A DNA stretch of 32,092 nucleotides from Clostridiales bacterium (GTDB taxonomy: Bacteria > Bacillota > Clostridia > Peptostreptococcales > Anaerovoracaceae): NCBI GenBank assembly GCA_012523915.1, contig JAAYSU010000073.1, forward strand, positions 1 through 32,092. Reading direction: 5' to 3'. Below are positions 16,844 to 24,455 of the stretch, in pieces. The notes beneath the pieces are model-generated. The model had not been told where the DNA came from. It did not search any database and saw only the letters and a program-made list of their open reading frames with translations. Positions within the stretch are counted from its first letter, which is position 1; the number at the start of each line of letters is the position of its first letter. A program made the position numbers and the translations under genes.

Positions 16844-17929
16844 CTACACATTGAATAAAAAGTGTATGACGTCGCCGTCTTGAACTATATAGTCTTTACC
16901 TTCAGAACGTACTAGGCCCCTATCTTTTGCTGCTGTAAAGCTTCCGCTTTCAATTAGCTTATCATATGCAATGGTTTCTGCACGTATGAAGCCTCTTTCG
17001 AAGTCGGAGTGTATTTTACCAGCAGCTTGGGGTGCTTTAGTTCCTCGTTTCACAGTCCAAGCACGGGATTCAGATTCGCCAGCTGTAAGAAAGGAGATAA
17101 GATCCAATAGATTGTATGAGGCCTTTATTAATTTATCAAGGCCTGATTCTTTAATCCCTAAATCCTCTAAAAATGCACCCCTTTCGTCATCATCAAGCTC
17201 TGCCATCTCGGCTTCTAGTTTCGCACAGAGGACAATCACTTCAGAGTCTTCTTCACTAGCATATTTTTTTACAGCCTTAACATATTCATTATCTTCAGTT
17301 ACATCATCTTCGGAGACGTTGGCTGCATAGATAACAGGCTTAAAGGATAATAAGTCAAGAGCCTTGACAAATTTGGTTTCATTATCGTTTAAATCTAATA
17401 TCCTTGCTGACTTCCCATGTTCTAGCTCATCTTTTATTCGTTCTAAAACATCCAACTCAAACTGTAAACTCTTATCCCCTTTTAATGCCTTACTAGTCCT
17501 TTGTATTCTTCTTTCAATTAATTCTAAATCCGATAGAATTAACTCTAAGTTAATTGTATCTATATCGGATAGAGGATCTACCTTTCCTTCAACATGTACA
17601 ACATTTGGATCTTCAAAACATCTAACTACATGAACAATAGCGGAGACTTCACGGATGTGTCCTAAAAATTTATTTCCTAGTCCTTCGCCTTTTGAAGCTC
17701 CCTTTACTAAACCTGCTATATCAAAAAAATCAATTGTTGTATAAATAATTTTCTTTGAATTAAACATCTGCTGAAGTACTTTCAAGCGTTCATCAGGAAC
17801 GGTTACCACACCCATATTTGGTTCAATAGTGCAGAAAGGGTAATTTTGTGCTTCAGCCCCTGCCTTAGTTATTGCATTAAAAAGAGTACTCTTGCCTACA
17901 TTAGGCAAGCCTACTATACCTAATTTCAT
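16844..17929 (-). CDS. ychF: Ribosome-binding ATPase YchF (Obg-family)
   Basis: The 361-residue length is near the usual 363-366. The G1 motif GLPNVGKST (residues 6-14) and G3-like DIAGLVKGAS are Obg-family. The G4 position reads YAANVSED, in place of NKxD, fitting YchF's preference for ATP over GTP. A coiled-coil insertion (about 130-180) and a C-terminal TGS domain (ending DYIVQDGDVIHFLFNV) complete it. It binds ribosomes; in E. coli it is linked to stress and redox responses. GAGGAG lies 8 bases before the ATG, overlapping the end of lgt, so it is probably co-transcribed with lgt. Confidence 0.95.
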   Translation of the reverse strand: MKLGIVGLPNVGKSTLFNAITKAGAEAQNYPFCTIEPNMGVVTVPDERLKVLQQMFNSKKIIYTTIDFFDIAGLVKGASKGEGLGNKFLGHIREVSAIVHVVRCFEDPNVVHVEGKVDPLSDIDTINLELILSDLELIERRIQRTSKALKGDKSLQFELDVLERIKDELEHGKSARILDLNDNETKFVKALDLLSFKPVIYAANVSEDDVTEDNEYVKAVKKYASEEDSEVIVLCAKLEAEMAELDDDERGAFLEDLGIKESGLDKLIKASYNLLDLISFLTAGESESRAWTVKRGTKAPQAAGKIHSDFERGFIRAETIAYDKLIESGSFTAAKDRGLVRSEGKDYIVQDGDVIHFLFNV

Positions 17930-17945
17930 ATATTCTTCTCCTCAT

Positions 17946-18710
17946 TCAATAAAACATTCGATTTTTGCGGCTGTGTTTGCGCGCTAAGATAATGTAGATA
18001 ACAAGGAAGAGTATAAATACTAGGGCACTAACTATTTGTGCTACTTTGAAATCTCCCCACATTAAGCTATCTGTTCGAAGATGTTCTACAAAGAAGCGCT
18101 CAAAGGAGTACAATATGCCGTACAGTAGAAATATCCTTCCGTTGTAGTAATAGTGCCTATCAACAATGATAAGGAATATGAAAATAATAAAACACCAAAT
18201 AGATTCATACAGAAAAGTTGGATGAACCATATTTCCATTTATCTCAATAGCCCATGGCAAATCTGTAGGGCTACCATAAGCTTCCTGATTGAAATAATTT
18301 CCCCATCTACCTATAGACTGAGCTAAGGCGATGGATGGGGCAGCCAGGTCTAGTATACTAAGAGGTTGGATGTTCCATATGCGACAGCCTAATGCCACAG
18401 CCAATAATCCTAAAATCAGACCCCCATGTATGGCCAAACCACCGGACCGCACATCAATAATTTTATAAAAATCATTTGCATAGTAATCCCAGTTAAATAA
18501 GACATAATAAAGTCTGGCGCCTATAATTCCTGCAGGTATTCCGATCAATGCAAGATCAATCACCTTTTCTTGAGGGATACCATGCCCGGGGGCTCTTTTA
18601 TATCCAATATAAAGGCCAAGCAGAATTCCGATGGCTATGAATATACCATACCATCTAATCTCCAGGCCTAACAGAGTAAAAGCAATTGGATTTGGCGTGG
18701 GCAGAAACAT
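17946..18710 (-). CDS. lgt: Prolipoprotein diacylglyceryl transferase
   Basis: The 254-residue membrane protein has about seven hydrophobic segments. It transfers diacylglycerol from phosphatidylglycerol to the lipobox cysteine of prolipoproteins. The signature GRWGNYFNQEAYG is present, with GGLAIHGG before it and HPTFLYES after it, all matching Lgt active-site loops. I chose the ATG at 18710 because GGAGG lies 5 bases before it; a TTG at 18722 would start within that site. Gap to ychF is 16 bp. A -10 like TATAAT on the - strand (18761-18756) gives it its own promoter, separate from the cysteine-rich gene upstream. Confidence 0.95.
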   Translation of the reverse strand: MFLPTPNPIAFTLLGLEIRWYGIFIAIGILLGLYIGYKRAPGHGIPQEKVIDLALIGIPAGIIGARLYYVLFNWDYYANDFYKIIDVRSGGLAIHGGLILGLLAVALGCRIWNIQPLSILDLAAPSIALAQSIGRWGNYFNQEAYGSPTDLPWAIEINGNMVHPTFLYESIWCFIIFIFLIIVDRHYYYNGRIFLLYGILYSFERFFVEHLRTDSLMWGDFKVAQIVSALVFILFLVIYIILARKHSRKNRMFY

Positions 18711-18755
18711 TGAATCCTCCAAAGCAAATTAATACAAAATATTTTTTACCGATTC

Positions 18756-18761
18756 ATTATA
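18756..18761 (-). promoter_or_regulatory. -10 element of probable lgt-ychF promoter
   Basis: TATAAT on the - strand, about 46 bases before the lgt ATG; a matching -35 is poor. The rest of 18711-18874 is AT-rich and holds no other feature I can support. Confidence 0.4.
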
Positions 18762-18874
18762 CTATGAATTGATCTAAATTACTAGATATTTTAGTGCTTT
18801 CTTCTACTTAATATTTAGGATGCCTTAGAAGATATAAAAAAATTTGTTAAAAGAGGGGGTAATATATGGAAATA

Positions 18875-18894
18875 GGCAAGGCTTGCGCCTTGCC
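18875..18894 (-). terminator. Hairpin after the cysteine-rich gene
   Basis: GGCAAGGC (18875-18882) and GCCTTGCC (18887-18894) form a perfect 8-bp stem. On the - strand the loop is GCAA, a stable GNRA tetraloop. It begins 3 bases after the stop of the cysteine-rich gene. Only a weak T-run (TATTT) follows on that strand, so it may act as a 3' stabiliser as much as a terminator. Confidence 0.6.
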
Positions 18895-18897
18895 ATT

Positions 18898-20220
18898 TTA
18901 CCAGCTACAACCATTACATCCGTTACGATTGAATGGAGTTCTTGATTTTTTATCAGAGCTTCTACGGTGATGGTCGCAGCCAAATATATCTAGATCTAAA
19001 TCGCAATCATCGTCAAAATCATCTTCATGCCAGCAACAATCATCATGTCGCCTGTCTACTCTGTCATCCCGACAGTCATCATCGCAACGGTGGTGTTTGT
19101 GATTCCTTTCTCTACGACGCTCACCATTACAGTCGTCACGTTTTCTCCTATCAACACAGAACAGATCACATAGTTCTCTTAGACTTAGTTCGTCATCTCT
19201 GTCGTGGCATCGTTTGTCACATGATTCAAAACCTCTAAATCCAAAACCCGGAATATTATTACAAGGATCATTGGATGATACTCCGCAGAAATCGGAGCTG
19301 TCTTCACGTTGTCCGCATGGCATTATTCCTTCTTTTGCATCTATTACAAATAGAGTCCTTCTTACTACTTGAACATGGACTGTAGGTTCAATAGCTACTG
19401 TAGTTTTGAGTGTTAATGAGCATTCTTCTGAATCCGGCTTGATGAATTCAGGGCAGCCATTTTGATTAGGCCTTCTTCTACCACACTTCACTTTTAATTC
19501 GGGGTTAACAAGTTTGATTTTACCACCAAAGCGGAAGGTTATTTCTGGCGAATTCCCATTTACAGGGCAGGGAATTGCAAGATCAGGTATAGCGAAGTTT
19601 GAGCAGCATCCACTGGGTACAGTAATTGGAGGCTCGTTTTCATTATTTCTGATCTTAGCTCTGAAGCAACAGGTTCTTCCACCGGTATTTACTGTACCTT
19701 CAATTACGATGGTCGCACGAAATTCCCAATTACATACATTTCTTAACAGGAAAAAGGCTTTAGTTGGAAGACCTTCTTCTTCACATATCTTGCTTTGTAT
19801 CTTTGGAATTATGCTTGATGCTCCAACTATATATCTACCGTTTTCAAACCTGACCGAATCAACTGTTTTGCCATCTAACAAAACTTGAGAAGGACTTATA
19901 TTTCCGGGAGGATTTGTCTCAATGTATTCTATTTCGGCATATGAATTTTCTATATTAAATACTGAGTTTTTATCTATGATGCAAGGCTCGCATTCGCAAT
20001 TGCGCTCGCAATCCCTTGTATCGATTGTAATGATAAAATCATCGGAATCATATGCCGTGTTTAGATTGAAAACCAAAGGACAGCTGGATGTTCTGTTAAA
20101 GGAAAAAACCTTATCTATATATACTAAATTTGGCTCCCTATCACTAAAGCAGATACCTTCAGTATCTATATTAGTGCCGCAAATCTCTGACAAATTAGAA
20201 TTGCATCTGTTTTTTCTCAT
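18898..20220 (-). CDS. Large cysteine-rich protein of unknown function with a charged His/Asp/Arg/Cys-rich tail
   Basis: I do not recognise the family. The protein has 440 residues and about 34 cysteines (nearly 8%), several as CC or CxC. Residues about 30-320 look beta-rich, with alternating hydrophobic strands (for example TLKTTVAIEPTVHVQVV). The last about 95 residues are low-complexity, packed with Asp, Arg, His and Cys (RRRERNHKHHRC, EDDFDDDCDLDLD), ending NGCNGCSW. There is no signal peptide or membrane segment. Cysteine- and charge-rich proteins of this look occur in spore coats and exosporia of clostridia, so a spore-layer or metal-binding role is possible but unproven. I prefer the second ATG (20220): GAGAGG lies 8 bases before it and only 2 before the first. 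Confidence 0.75.
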   Translation of the reverse strand: MRKNRCNSNLSEICGTNIDTEGICFSDREPNLVYIDKVFSFNRTSSCPLVFNLNTAYDSDDFIITIDTRDCERNCECEPCIIDKNSVFNIENSYAEIEYIETNPPGNISPSQVLLDGKTVDSVRFENGRYIVGASSIIPKIQSKICEEEGLPTKAFFLLRNVCNWEFRATIVIEGTVNTGGRTCCFRAKIRNNENEPPITVPSGCCSNFAIPDLAIPCPVNGNSPEITFRFGGKIKLVNPELKVKCGRRRPNQNGCPEFIKPDSEECSLTLKTTVAIEPTVHVQVVRRTLFVIDAKEGIMPCGQREDSSDFCGVSSNDPCNNIPGFGFRGFESCDKRCHDRDDELSLRELCDLFCVDRRKRDDCNGERRRERNHKHHRCDDDCRDDRVDRRHDDCCWHEDDFDDDCDLDLDIFGCDHHRRSSDKKSRTPFNRNGCNGCSW

Positions 20221-20400
20221 TTTCATTACCTCTCTAAATATTTTTTGACATATATTAGGAGAACCGATATGGCTCCTAATATGTAATTATGAGGGTATAC
20301 TGCTTCTTTACATCATATGATGAATAATTGCAGATGCTACATAATTGACATAAACATCTGAATAATAAATGGGAGATTCAGCCCATTATTTTAAAATAAA
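20221..20400. other. Divergent intergenic region with hairpins and palindromes
   Basis: This AT-rich spacer separates the cysteine-rich gene (-) from mraZ (+). It holds a 10-bp inverted repeat (ATATTAGGAG 20252-20261, CTCCTAATAT 20273-20282) in the leader of the - gene, a perfect palindrome CATCATATGATG (20311-20322), a small AATGGG/CCCATT hairpin (20368-20387), and the palindrome TTATTTTAAAATAA (20386-20399) just upstream of the mraZ -35, which could act as an UP element. No clear promoter for the - gene is visible. Confidence 0.5.
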
Positions 20401-20440
20401 GTGTTGCAAAGTGGTTCGAAGTGGAGTATAGTGGAGGTAT
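20401..20440 (+). promoter_or_regulatory. mraZ promoter overlapped by a four-repeat MraZ-box
   Basis: Four direct repeats with exact 10-bp spacing start at 20401 (GTGTTGCAAA), 20411 (GTGGTTCGAA), 20421 (GTGGAGTATA) and 20431 (GTGGAGGTAT). GTGG-type repeats at helical spacing before mraZ are the known MraZ binding site. A promoter TTGCAA (20404-20409), 17 bases, TATAGT (20427-20432) lies inside them, so bound MraZ would block RNA polymerase. The predicted transcription start is near 20439. Confidence 0.85.
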
Positions 20441-20464
20441 AGTAAATGAGTATGGAGTACTGCC

Positions 20465-20893
20465 ATGTTTATAGGTGAATACCAACACTCAATAGATGCG
20501 AAAAGTAGGATAATTATCCCTTCGAAGTTCAGAGAAGAACTTGGTTACAGGTTCATTATGACAAAAGGGCTTGATAATTGTCTTTTTATATATTCATTAG
20601 AAGAATGGAAGAAATTTGAGGACAAGCTCAAAAACCTTCCTGTTGCCAGCAAAGATGCGCGTGCATTTGTTCGATACTTTTTTTCAAGCGCAGTTGAATG
20701 TGAAATAGATAAACAGGGGAGACTTACAATACCACAAAACTTAAGAAGTCATGGAAAAATAGAAAAGGAAGTTGTAATAATCGGGGTTATGAGCCGGGTT
20801 GAAGTATGGAGTAAGCAAGAATGGGATAAGTATGGTACAGAAACTCTTTGCTATGATGATATTGCTGAAAAGATGGCAGAACTCGGCATATAG
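20465..20893 (+). CDS. mraZ: Transcriptional regulator MraZ
   Basis: The 142-residue protein starts [21 protein letters not shown], the usual MraZ N-terminus. It consists of two AbrB/SpoVT-type beta-hairpin domains: the first in residues about 5-50 with DAKSR, the second about 76-120 with [14 protein letters not shown]. MraZ forms a ring and represses the dcw operon through direct GTGG repeats, which are visible upstream. GGAG (20454-20457) precedes the ATG by 7 bases. It is the first gene of the dcw cluster and probably controls itself, rsmH and ftsL, with uncertain read-through into spoVD and beyond. Confidence 0.97.
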   Translation: MFIGEYQHSIDAKSRIIIPSKFREELGYRFIMTKGLDNCLFIYSLEEWKKFEDKLKNLPVASKDARAFVRYFFSSAVECEIDKQGRLTIPQNLRSHGKIEKEVVIIGVMSRVEVWSKQEWDKYGTETLCYDDIAEKMAELGI

Positions 20894-20910
20894 GTTAAAA
20901 GGAGTATGGT

Positions 20911-21846
20911 ATGGATTTCAGGCATACACCTGTGCTATTTACTGAGACAATTGAAAGCTTGAATATAAAATCTGAAGGAATCTATGTGGATGGCACTCTT
21001 GGAGGGGGTGGACATGCAGCAGGTATCTGTAAAAACTTAAGTCAAAAGGGGATTTTAATATGTATAGACAGAGACCGCGACGCTTTAAATGCTGCTGAGA
21101 AAAATCTAGAAAAGTTTAATTGCAAGAAATATTTTATCCATAGTAATTATGAAAACATAAAAGAGATATTAAGGGGATTAAATATATCCGGAATAGATGG
21201 TGCAGTGTTGGATCTAGGTGTATCTTCTTTCCAACTTGACAACCCTAAACGAGGCTTCTCATATATGAAAGAGGGACCGCTTGATATGCGGATGAATAAA
21301 GATGATGAACTTACCGCACATACTATAGTCAATGAATTCGATAAAGATGAGCTGACGGAGATAATAAAAAAATATGGTGAGGAACGTTGGGCAGCTAGAA
21401 TTAGCGAATTCATTGTGAAAGAACGTAATAAGGAACCTATAGTGAGTACGTATCAACTAGTAGATATTATAAAAGCGGCAATACCTGCTTCAGCAAGACG
21501 TGAGGGTCCACATCCAGCAAAGAGAACCTTTCAAGCCTTGCGCATATATATTAATGATGAATTAGGACAGCTATCAAGATCAATCGATCACTATATTGAC
21601 GTATTAAATAGTCGAGGCAGGCTATCTATAATTACTTTTCATTCACTTGAGGATCGAATAGTAAAAGAAGCCTTTAATAGCAGGTTAGATCCTTGCACCT
21701 GTCCCAAAGAACTGCCTGTATGTATATGTAATAAAAAAACAGATGTAAAAAAAGTTTGCAGTAAACCAATTAAACCAAGCGATCAGGAATTAAAAGAAAA
21801 CCCAAGAGCTCGTAGTGCTAAACTCAGATTTATAGAAAAGAGGTAA
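20911..21846 (+). CDS. rsmH: 16S rRNA (cytosine1402-N4)-methyltransferase
   Basis: The 311-residue protein begins with HTPVLFTETIESL and the SAM-binding GTLGGGGHA (about 29-37), both diagnostic of RsmH (MraW). Also present are VLDLGVSSFQLDNPKRGFS and the C-terminal HPAKRTFQALRIYINDEL and ITFHSLEDRIVK. It methylates C1402 of 16S rRNA in the decoding centre. AAAGGAG lies 8 bases before the ATG, and the gap to mraZ is 17 bp. A late cysteine cluster (CTCPKELPVCIC) is a normal variable feature of Firmicute RsmH. Confidence 0.97.
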   Translation: MDFRHTPVLFTETIESLNIKSEGIYVDGTLGGGGHAAGICKNLSQKGILICIDRDRDALNAAEKNLEKFNCKKYFIHSNYENIKEILRGLNISGIDGAVLDLGVSSFQLDNPKRGFSYMKEGPLDMRMNKDDELTAHTIVNEFDKDELTEIIKKYGEERWAARISEFIVKERNKEPIVSTYQLVDIIKAAIPASARREGPHPAKRTFQALRIYINDELGQLSRSIDHYIDVLNSRGRLSIITFHSLEDRIVKEAFNSRLDPCTCPKELPVCICNKKTDVKKVCSKPIKPSDQELKENPRARSAKLRFIEKR

Positions 21847-21852
21847 AGAATT

Positions 21853-22296
21853 ATGATGGCAGCGGAAAAATGGTTTGAATATCAAACAAGTTATCAAAAG
21901 TATGGTTTAGATATGAAACCACCGAAAGTAGAGCCTAAAAAGCAAAAAAGAAAACCATCGAGTAGCACCTTCAGTGCAAAAGATAAGGCCAGACTCATGC
22001 TCTTGACTATATTTATAGGTTTACTATGCATATGTTTAATAGTGACTGCAGCGTATTCAGCTCAGGTAAAATATAATATTAATGGTATAATAGCAGAATG
22101 CGAAGAAGTCCGTGGCGAAATACAAAACTTAAATGCAGCAATAAAGGGTGCTACAAATATTAAAATAATTGAGGAACATGCTATTAATCAACTGGGCATG
22201 GTATATCCCAGCATGGAACAAATAAAATACATAAGCAAGGGAAATAAAACACAGGACTTTGCCTTGACTTTAAAACAAATAGCCTATATTAAATGA
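21853..22296 (+). CDS. ftsL: FtsL-like cell division protein
   Basis: The 147-residue bitopic protein has a basic cytoplasmic N-terminus (KKQKRKPSSS), one transmembrane segment at about 47-69 (LMLLTIFIGLLCICLIVTAAY), then an extracytoplasmic coiled coil (ECEEVRGEIQNLNAAI). The closing AINQLGMVYPSMEQIKYI is typical of FtsL/DivIC. Sequence conservation is low in this family, so the call rests on topology and on position between rsmH and spoVD. It would scaffold the septal synthase with DivIB/DivIC. The second ATG at 21856 is an alternative start; the first is better spaced from GAGG. Confidence 0.85.
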   Translation: MMAAEKWFEYQTSYQKYGLDMKPPKVEPKKQKRKPSSSTFSAKDKARLMLLTIFIGLLCICLIVTAAYSAQVKYNINGIIAECEEVRGEIQNLNAAIKGATNIKIIEEHAINQLGMVYPSMEQIKYISKGNKTQDFALTLKQIAYIK

Positions 22297-22367
22297 AGGC
22301 AGGTATCTTAGTCATAAAACATGAAACCAAGTAGTAAAATATAGCAATATAAAGGAATAACTGCATA

Positions 22368-22376
22368 TGGTATAAT
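22368..22376 (+). promoter_or_regulatory. Extended -10 promoter for spoVD
   Basis: TGGTATAAT (22368-22376) is a perfect extended -10; no -35 resembles consensus at 16-18 bases. Transcription would start near 22383, inside the first arm of the following hairpin. Confidence 0.55.
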
Positions 22377-22420
22377 ATCCGGATAACTGAATGAGGGTAA
22401 AATAGTTTTATCCGGATTTT
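22377..22420 (+). terminator. Terminator-like hairpin between ftsL and spoVD
   Basis: ATCCGGATAA (22377-22386) pairs perfectly with TTATCCGGAT (22408-22417) around a 21-nt loop, followed by TTTT. It can end or attenuate transcripts coming from mraZ-rsmH-ftsL. The long loop makes it less efficient than a compact terminator. Confidence 0.6.
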
Positions 22421-22440
22421 AAATTTAAAGAGGCGGTATT

Positions 22441-24438
22441 ATGGTACCAAGTACAAATAGAAATAAAAAAAGATTAATATTTATATTCTTTATAATATGT
22501 TTAGTATGTACTGCTCTTATTTTCCGCGTAGGGTGGATTCAAGTTGTAGCTAGTGAAAGATATGCAAGACTTGCAGTTGAACAGCAGACTATGGATACCC
22601 CAATACCTGCAAAGCGTGGTGTAATATATGATAGAAATAAGAAGGAATTGGCTATTAGTGCCATTACAAATACAATATGGGCACGGCCTGCTGATGTTAA
22701 ATCTGCAAGAACAGCAGAAGAAGGACGCCAAAAACAAGAAAATACAGCCAGGCAGCTAGCAGAAATACTAGAGATGGATTACGAAAAGGTACTTGAAATT
22801 ATCTCACAGGAAAGATCTCTGGTTAGGGTTGCCAAATACGTCGATAAAGAAAAGGCCGATAGGATAAGAGAAGCTCGGCTCAAAGGTATTTCAATTGCAG
22901 AAGATGTTAAAAGATCATATCCTTTAAAGGCCTTTGCAGCCCATGTCTTAGGAAGCACTACAGATGATAACAGAGGGCTTTCTGGTATCGAATTAAAATA
23001 TGATAAATACCTGGCGGGAACGCCTGGAAGGTGGATAAAAAATACTGATGTGGCGGGCGACAGCTTGTCCCACGGAATTGAAAGGTACTATCAAGCAGAA
23101 GACGGACTAAGCATAATGCTGACTATTGATGAAGTAATACAGCATTATGTAGAAAAATCAATCAAACAAGTGCAGGCTAATACAAAGGCCAAAAGGGTAT
23201 TTTGCCTAATAATGGATCCAAAAACAGGTGATATCCTTGCAATGGCAATGACGCCTGATTTCGATCCAAATGATCCCAGGACACCATTAGATAAAGAAGA
23301 AGCTAATTATGTAGAAGGATTATCTGATGAAGAGAAATTGATTTTCTGGAATGAAATGTGGCGTAATCCCATGGTAAGCGATACTTATGAACCTGGTTCA
23401 ACTTTTAAACTTATAACCACTGCAATCGCTCTGGAAGAGAGGGTGACAGACTTTACAGAACATTTCACATGCACAGGCAGTATTGTAATTGCAGGCACAA
23501 AGTTATCATGCTGGAGATCATATAACCCCCATGGAGTCCAAAATTTAACTGAAGCAGTGCAGAATTCGTGCAACCCTGTGTTTGTTAACCTTTCTCAAAG
23601 ATTAGGAATTGAAAAGTACTATGAATACCTAGAGAAATTTGGATTAATGCATAAGACAGGTATAGATTTCCCTGGAGAAGGGGGGAACATTCTCCAGAAT
23701 AAAGAAACTGCAGGCCCTATAGGTCTGGCTACCATGTCTTATGGGCAGGGAATTGCAGTAACGCCTATAAGCCTACTTACAGCAATATCATCCTTGGGTA
23801 ACGACGGCATGCTTATGCATCCGCGACTGGTAAAAGCCCTATTAGATGAGCAAGGTAATGTTATAGAAAGTTTTGAACCTAAAAAGGTAAGGCAGGTAGT
23901 ATCAAAGCAAACCGCTGATGAGATGTGTCTAATTATGGAGTCCGTTGTATCAGAAGGTGGAGGGGGAACTGCCAAAATACCAGGATACCGTATAGGGGGA
24001 AAGACAGGAACTGCAAATAAAGTTGTGGGCGGTGTGTACGTGGACGATACATACTCCTCCTTTGTAGGAATGGCACCTATGGATGATCCGAGACTTGCAA
24101 TATTGCTTGTAGTTGACTCTCCTCAAGGTGTAAAATTTGGAAGCCAGACTGCTGCTCCCGGAGTAAAGGCAATTTTAGAAGAAACTTTACGATACTTGAA
24201 TGTTAAAAAAAGTTACAGTGAAGAAGAGTTAAATCAGTTAGAAAGCCAAATGGTTGAAGTGCCTGATGTTACAGGTGAAAACTTCAGTGAAGCTATTGGC
24301 ATTCTTGGAGGAGCAGAGCTTACTTATGTGGTATCGCCCACAATAGATACGGATCAAGATTTTACTATCATTGATCAATACCCAAAAGCAGGAGAAAAAA
24401 TTAGGAAGGGTAATAACGTATATCTATATTGGAAATAG
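22441..24438 (+). CDS. spoVD: Class B penicillin-binding protein, SpoVD type with one PASTA domain
   Basis: The protein has 665 residues. A short cytoplasmic start and one transmembrane anchor (about 11-30) are followed by a dimerisation domain (AKRGVIYDRN at about 57-66). The transpeptidase has S320-T-F-K323 as the active-site SxxK, S376-C-N as SxN and K521-T-G-T. A single PASTA domain closes it (about 605-665, VPDVTGENFSEAIGILG). It crosslinks peptidoglycan with the SEDS polymerase encoded downstream. The PASTA tail favours SpoVD (cortex synthesis) over PBP2B/FtsI, but no other class B PBP is in the cluster, so it might also serve division. GAGGCGG precedes the ATG. Confidence 0.93.
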   Translation: MVPSTNRNKKRLIFIFFIICLVCTALIFRVGWIQVVASERYARLAVEQQTMDTPIPAKRGVIYDRNKKELAISAITNTIWARPADVKSARTAEEGRQKQENTARQLAEILEMDYEKVLEIISQERSLVRVAKYVDKEKADRIREARLKGISIAEDVKRSYPLKAFAAHVLGSTTDDNRGLSGIELKYDKYLAGTPGRWIKNTDVAGDSLSHGIERYYQAEDGLSIMLTIDEVIQHYVEKSIKQVQANTKAKRVFCLIMDPKTGDILAMAMTPDFDPNDPRTPLDKEEANYVEGLSDEEKLIFWNEMWRNPMVSDTYEPGSTFKLITTAIALEERVTDFTEHFTCTGSIVIAGTKLSCWRSYNPHGVQNLTEAVQNSCNPVFVNLSQRLGIEKYYEYLEKFGLMHKTGIDFPGEGGNILQNKETAGPIGLATMSYGQGIAVTPISLLTAISSLGNDGMLMHPRLVKALLDEQGNVIESFEPKKVRQVVSKQTADEMCLIMESVVSEGGGGTAKIPGYRIGGKTGTANKVVGGVYVDDTYSSFVGMAPMDDPRLAILLVVDSPQGVKFGSQTAAPGVKAILEETLRYLNVKKSYSEEELNQLESQMVEVPDVTGENFSEAIGILGGAELTYVVSPTIDTDQDFTIIDQYPKAGEKIRKGNNVYLYWK

Positions 24439-24455
24439 GAGGGGCGTTTAAGCAT

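Noticed and set aside
18866-18970. A 34-codon open frame on the + strand with a strong AGAGGGGG site before its ATG
   Set aside because: It runs antisense through the hairpin and the 3' end of the cysteine-rich gene, has no recognisable protein features and no visible promoter; most likely chance.
20368-20387. AATGGG/CCCATT hairpin followed by TTTT as a terminator
   Set aside because: The stem has only 6 bp, and no + strand gene lies upstream that would need it.
20446-20478. A 10-codon upstream frame ([10 protein letters not shown]) overlapping the mraZ start, with GGAGG at 20433
   Set aside because: The mraZ promoter places the transcript start near 20439, so the GGAGG lies upstream of the mRNA; the mraZ start itself is well supported at 20465.
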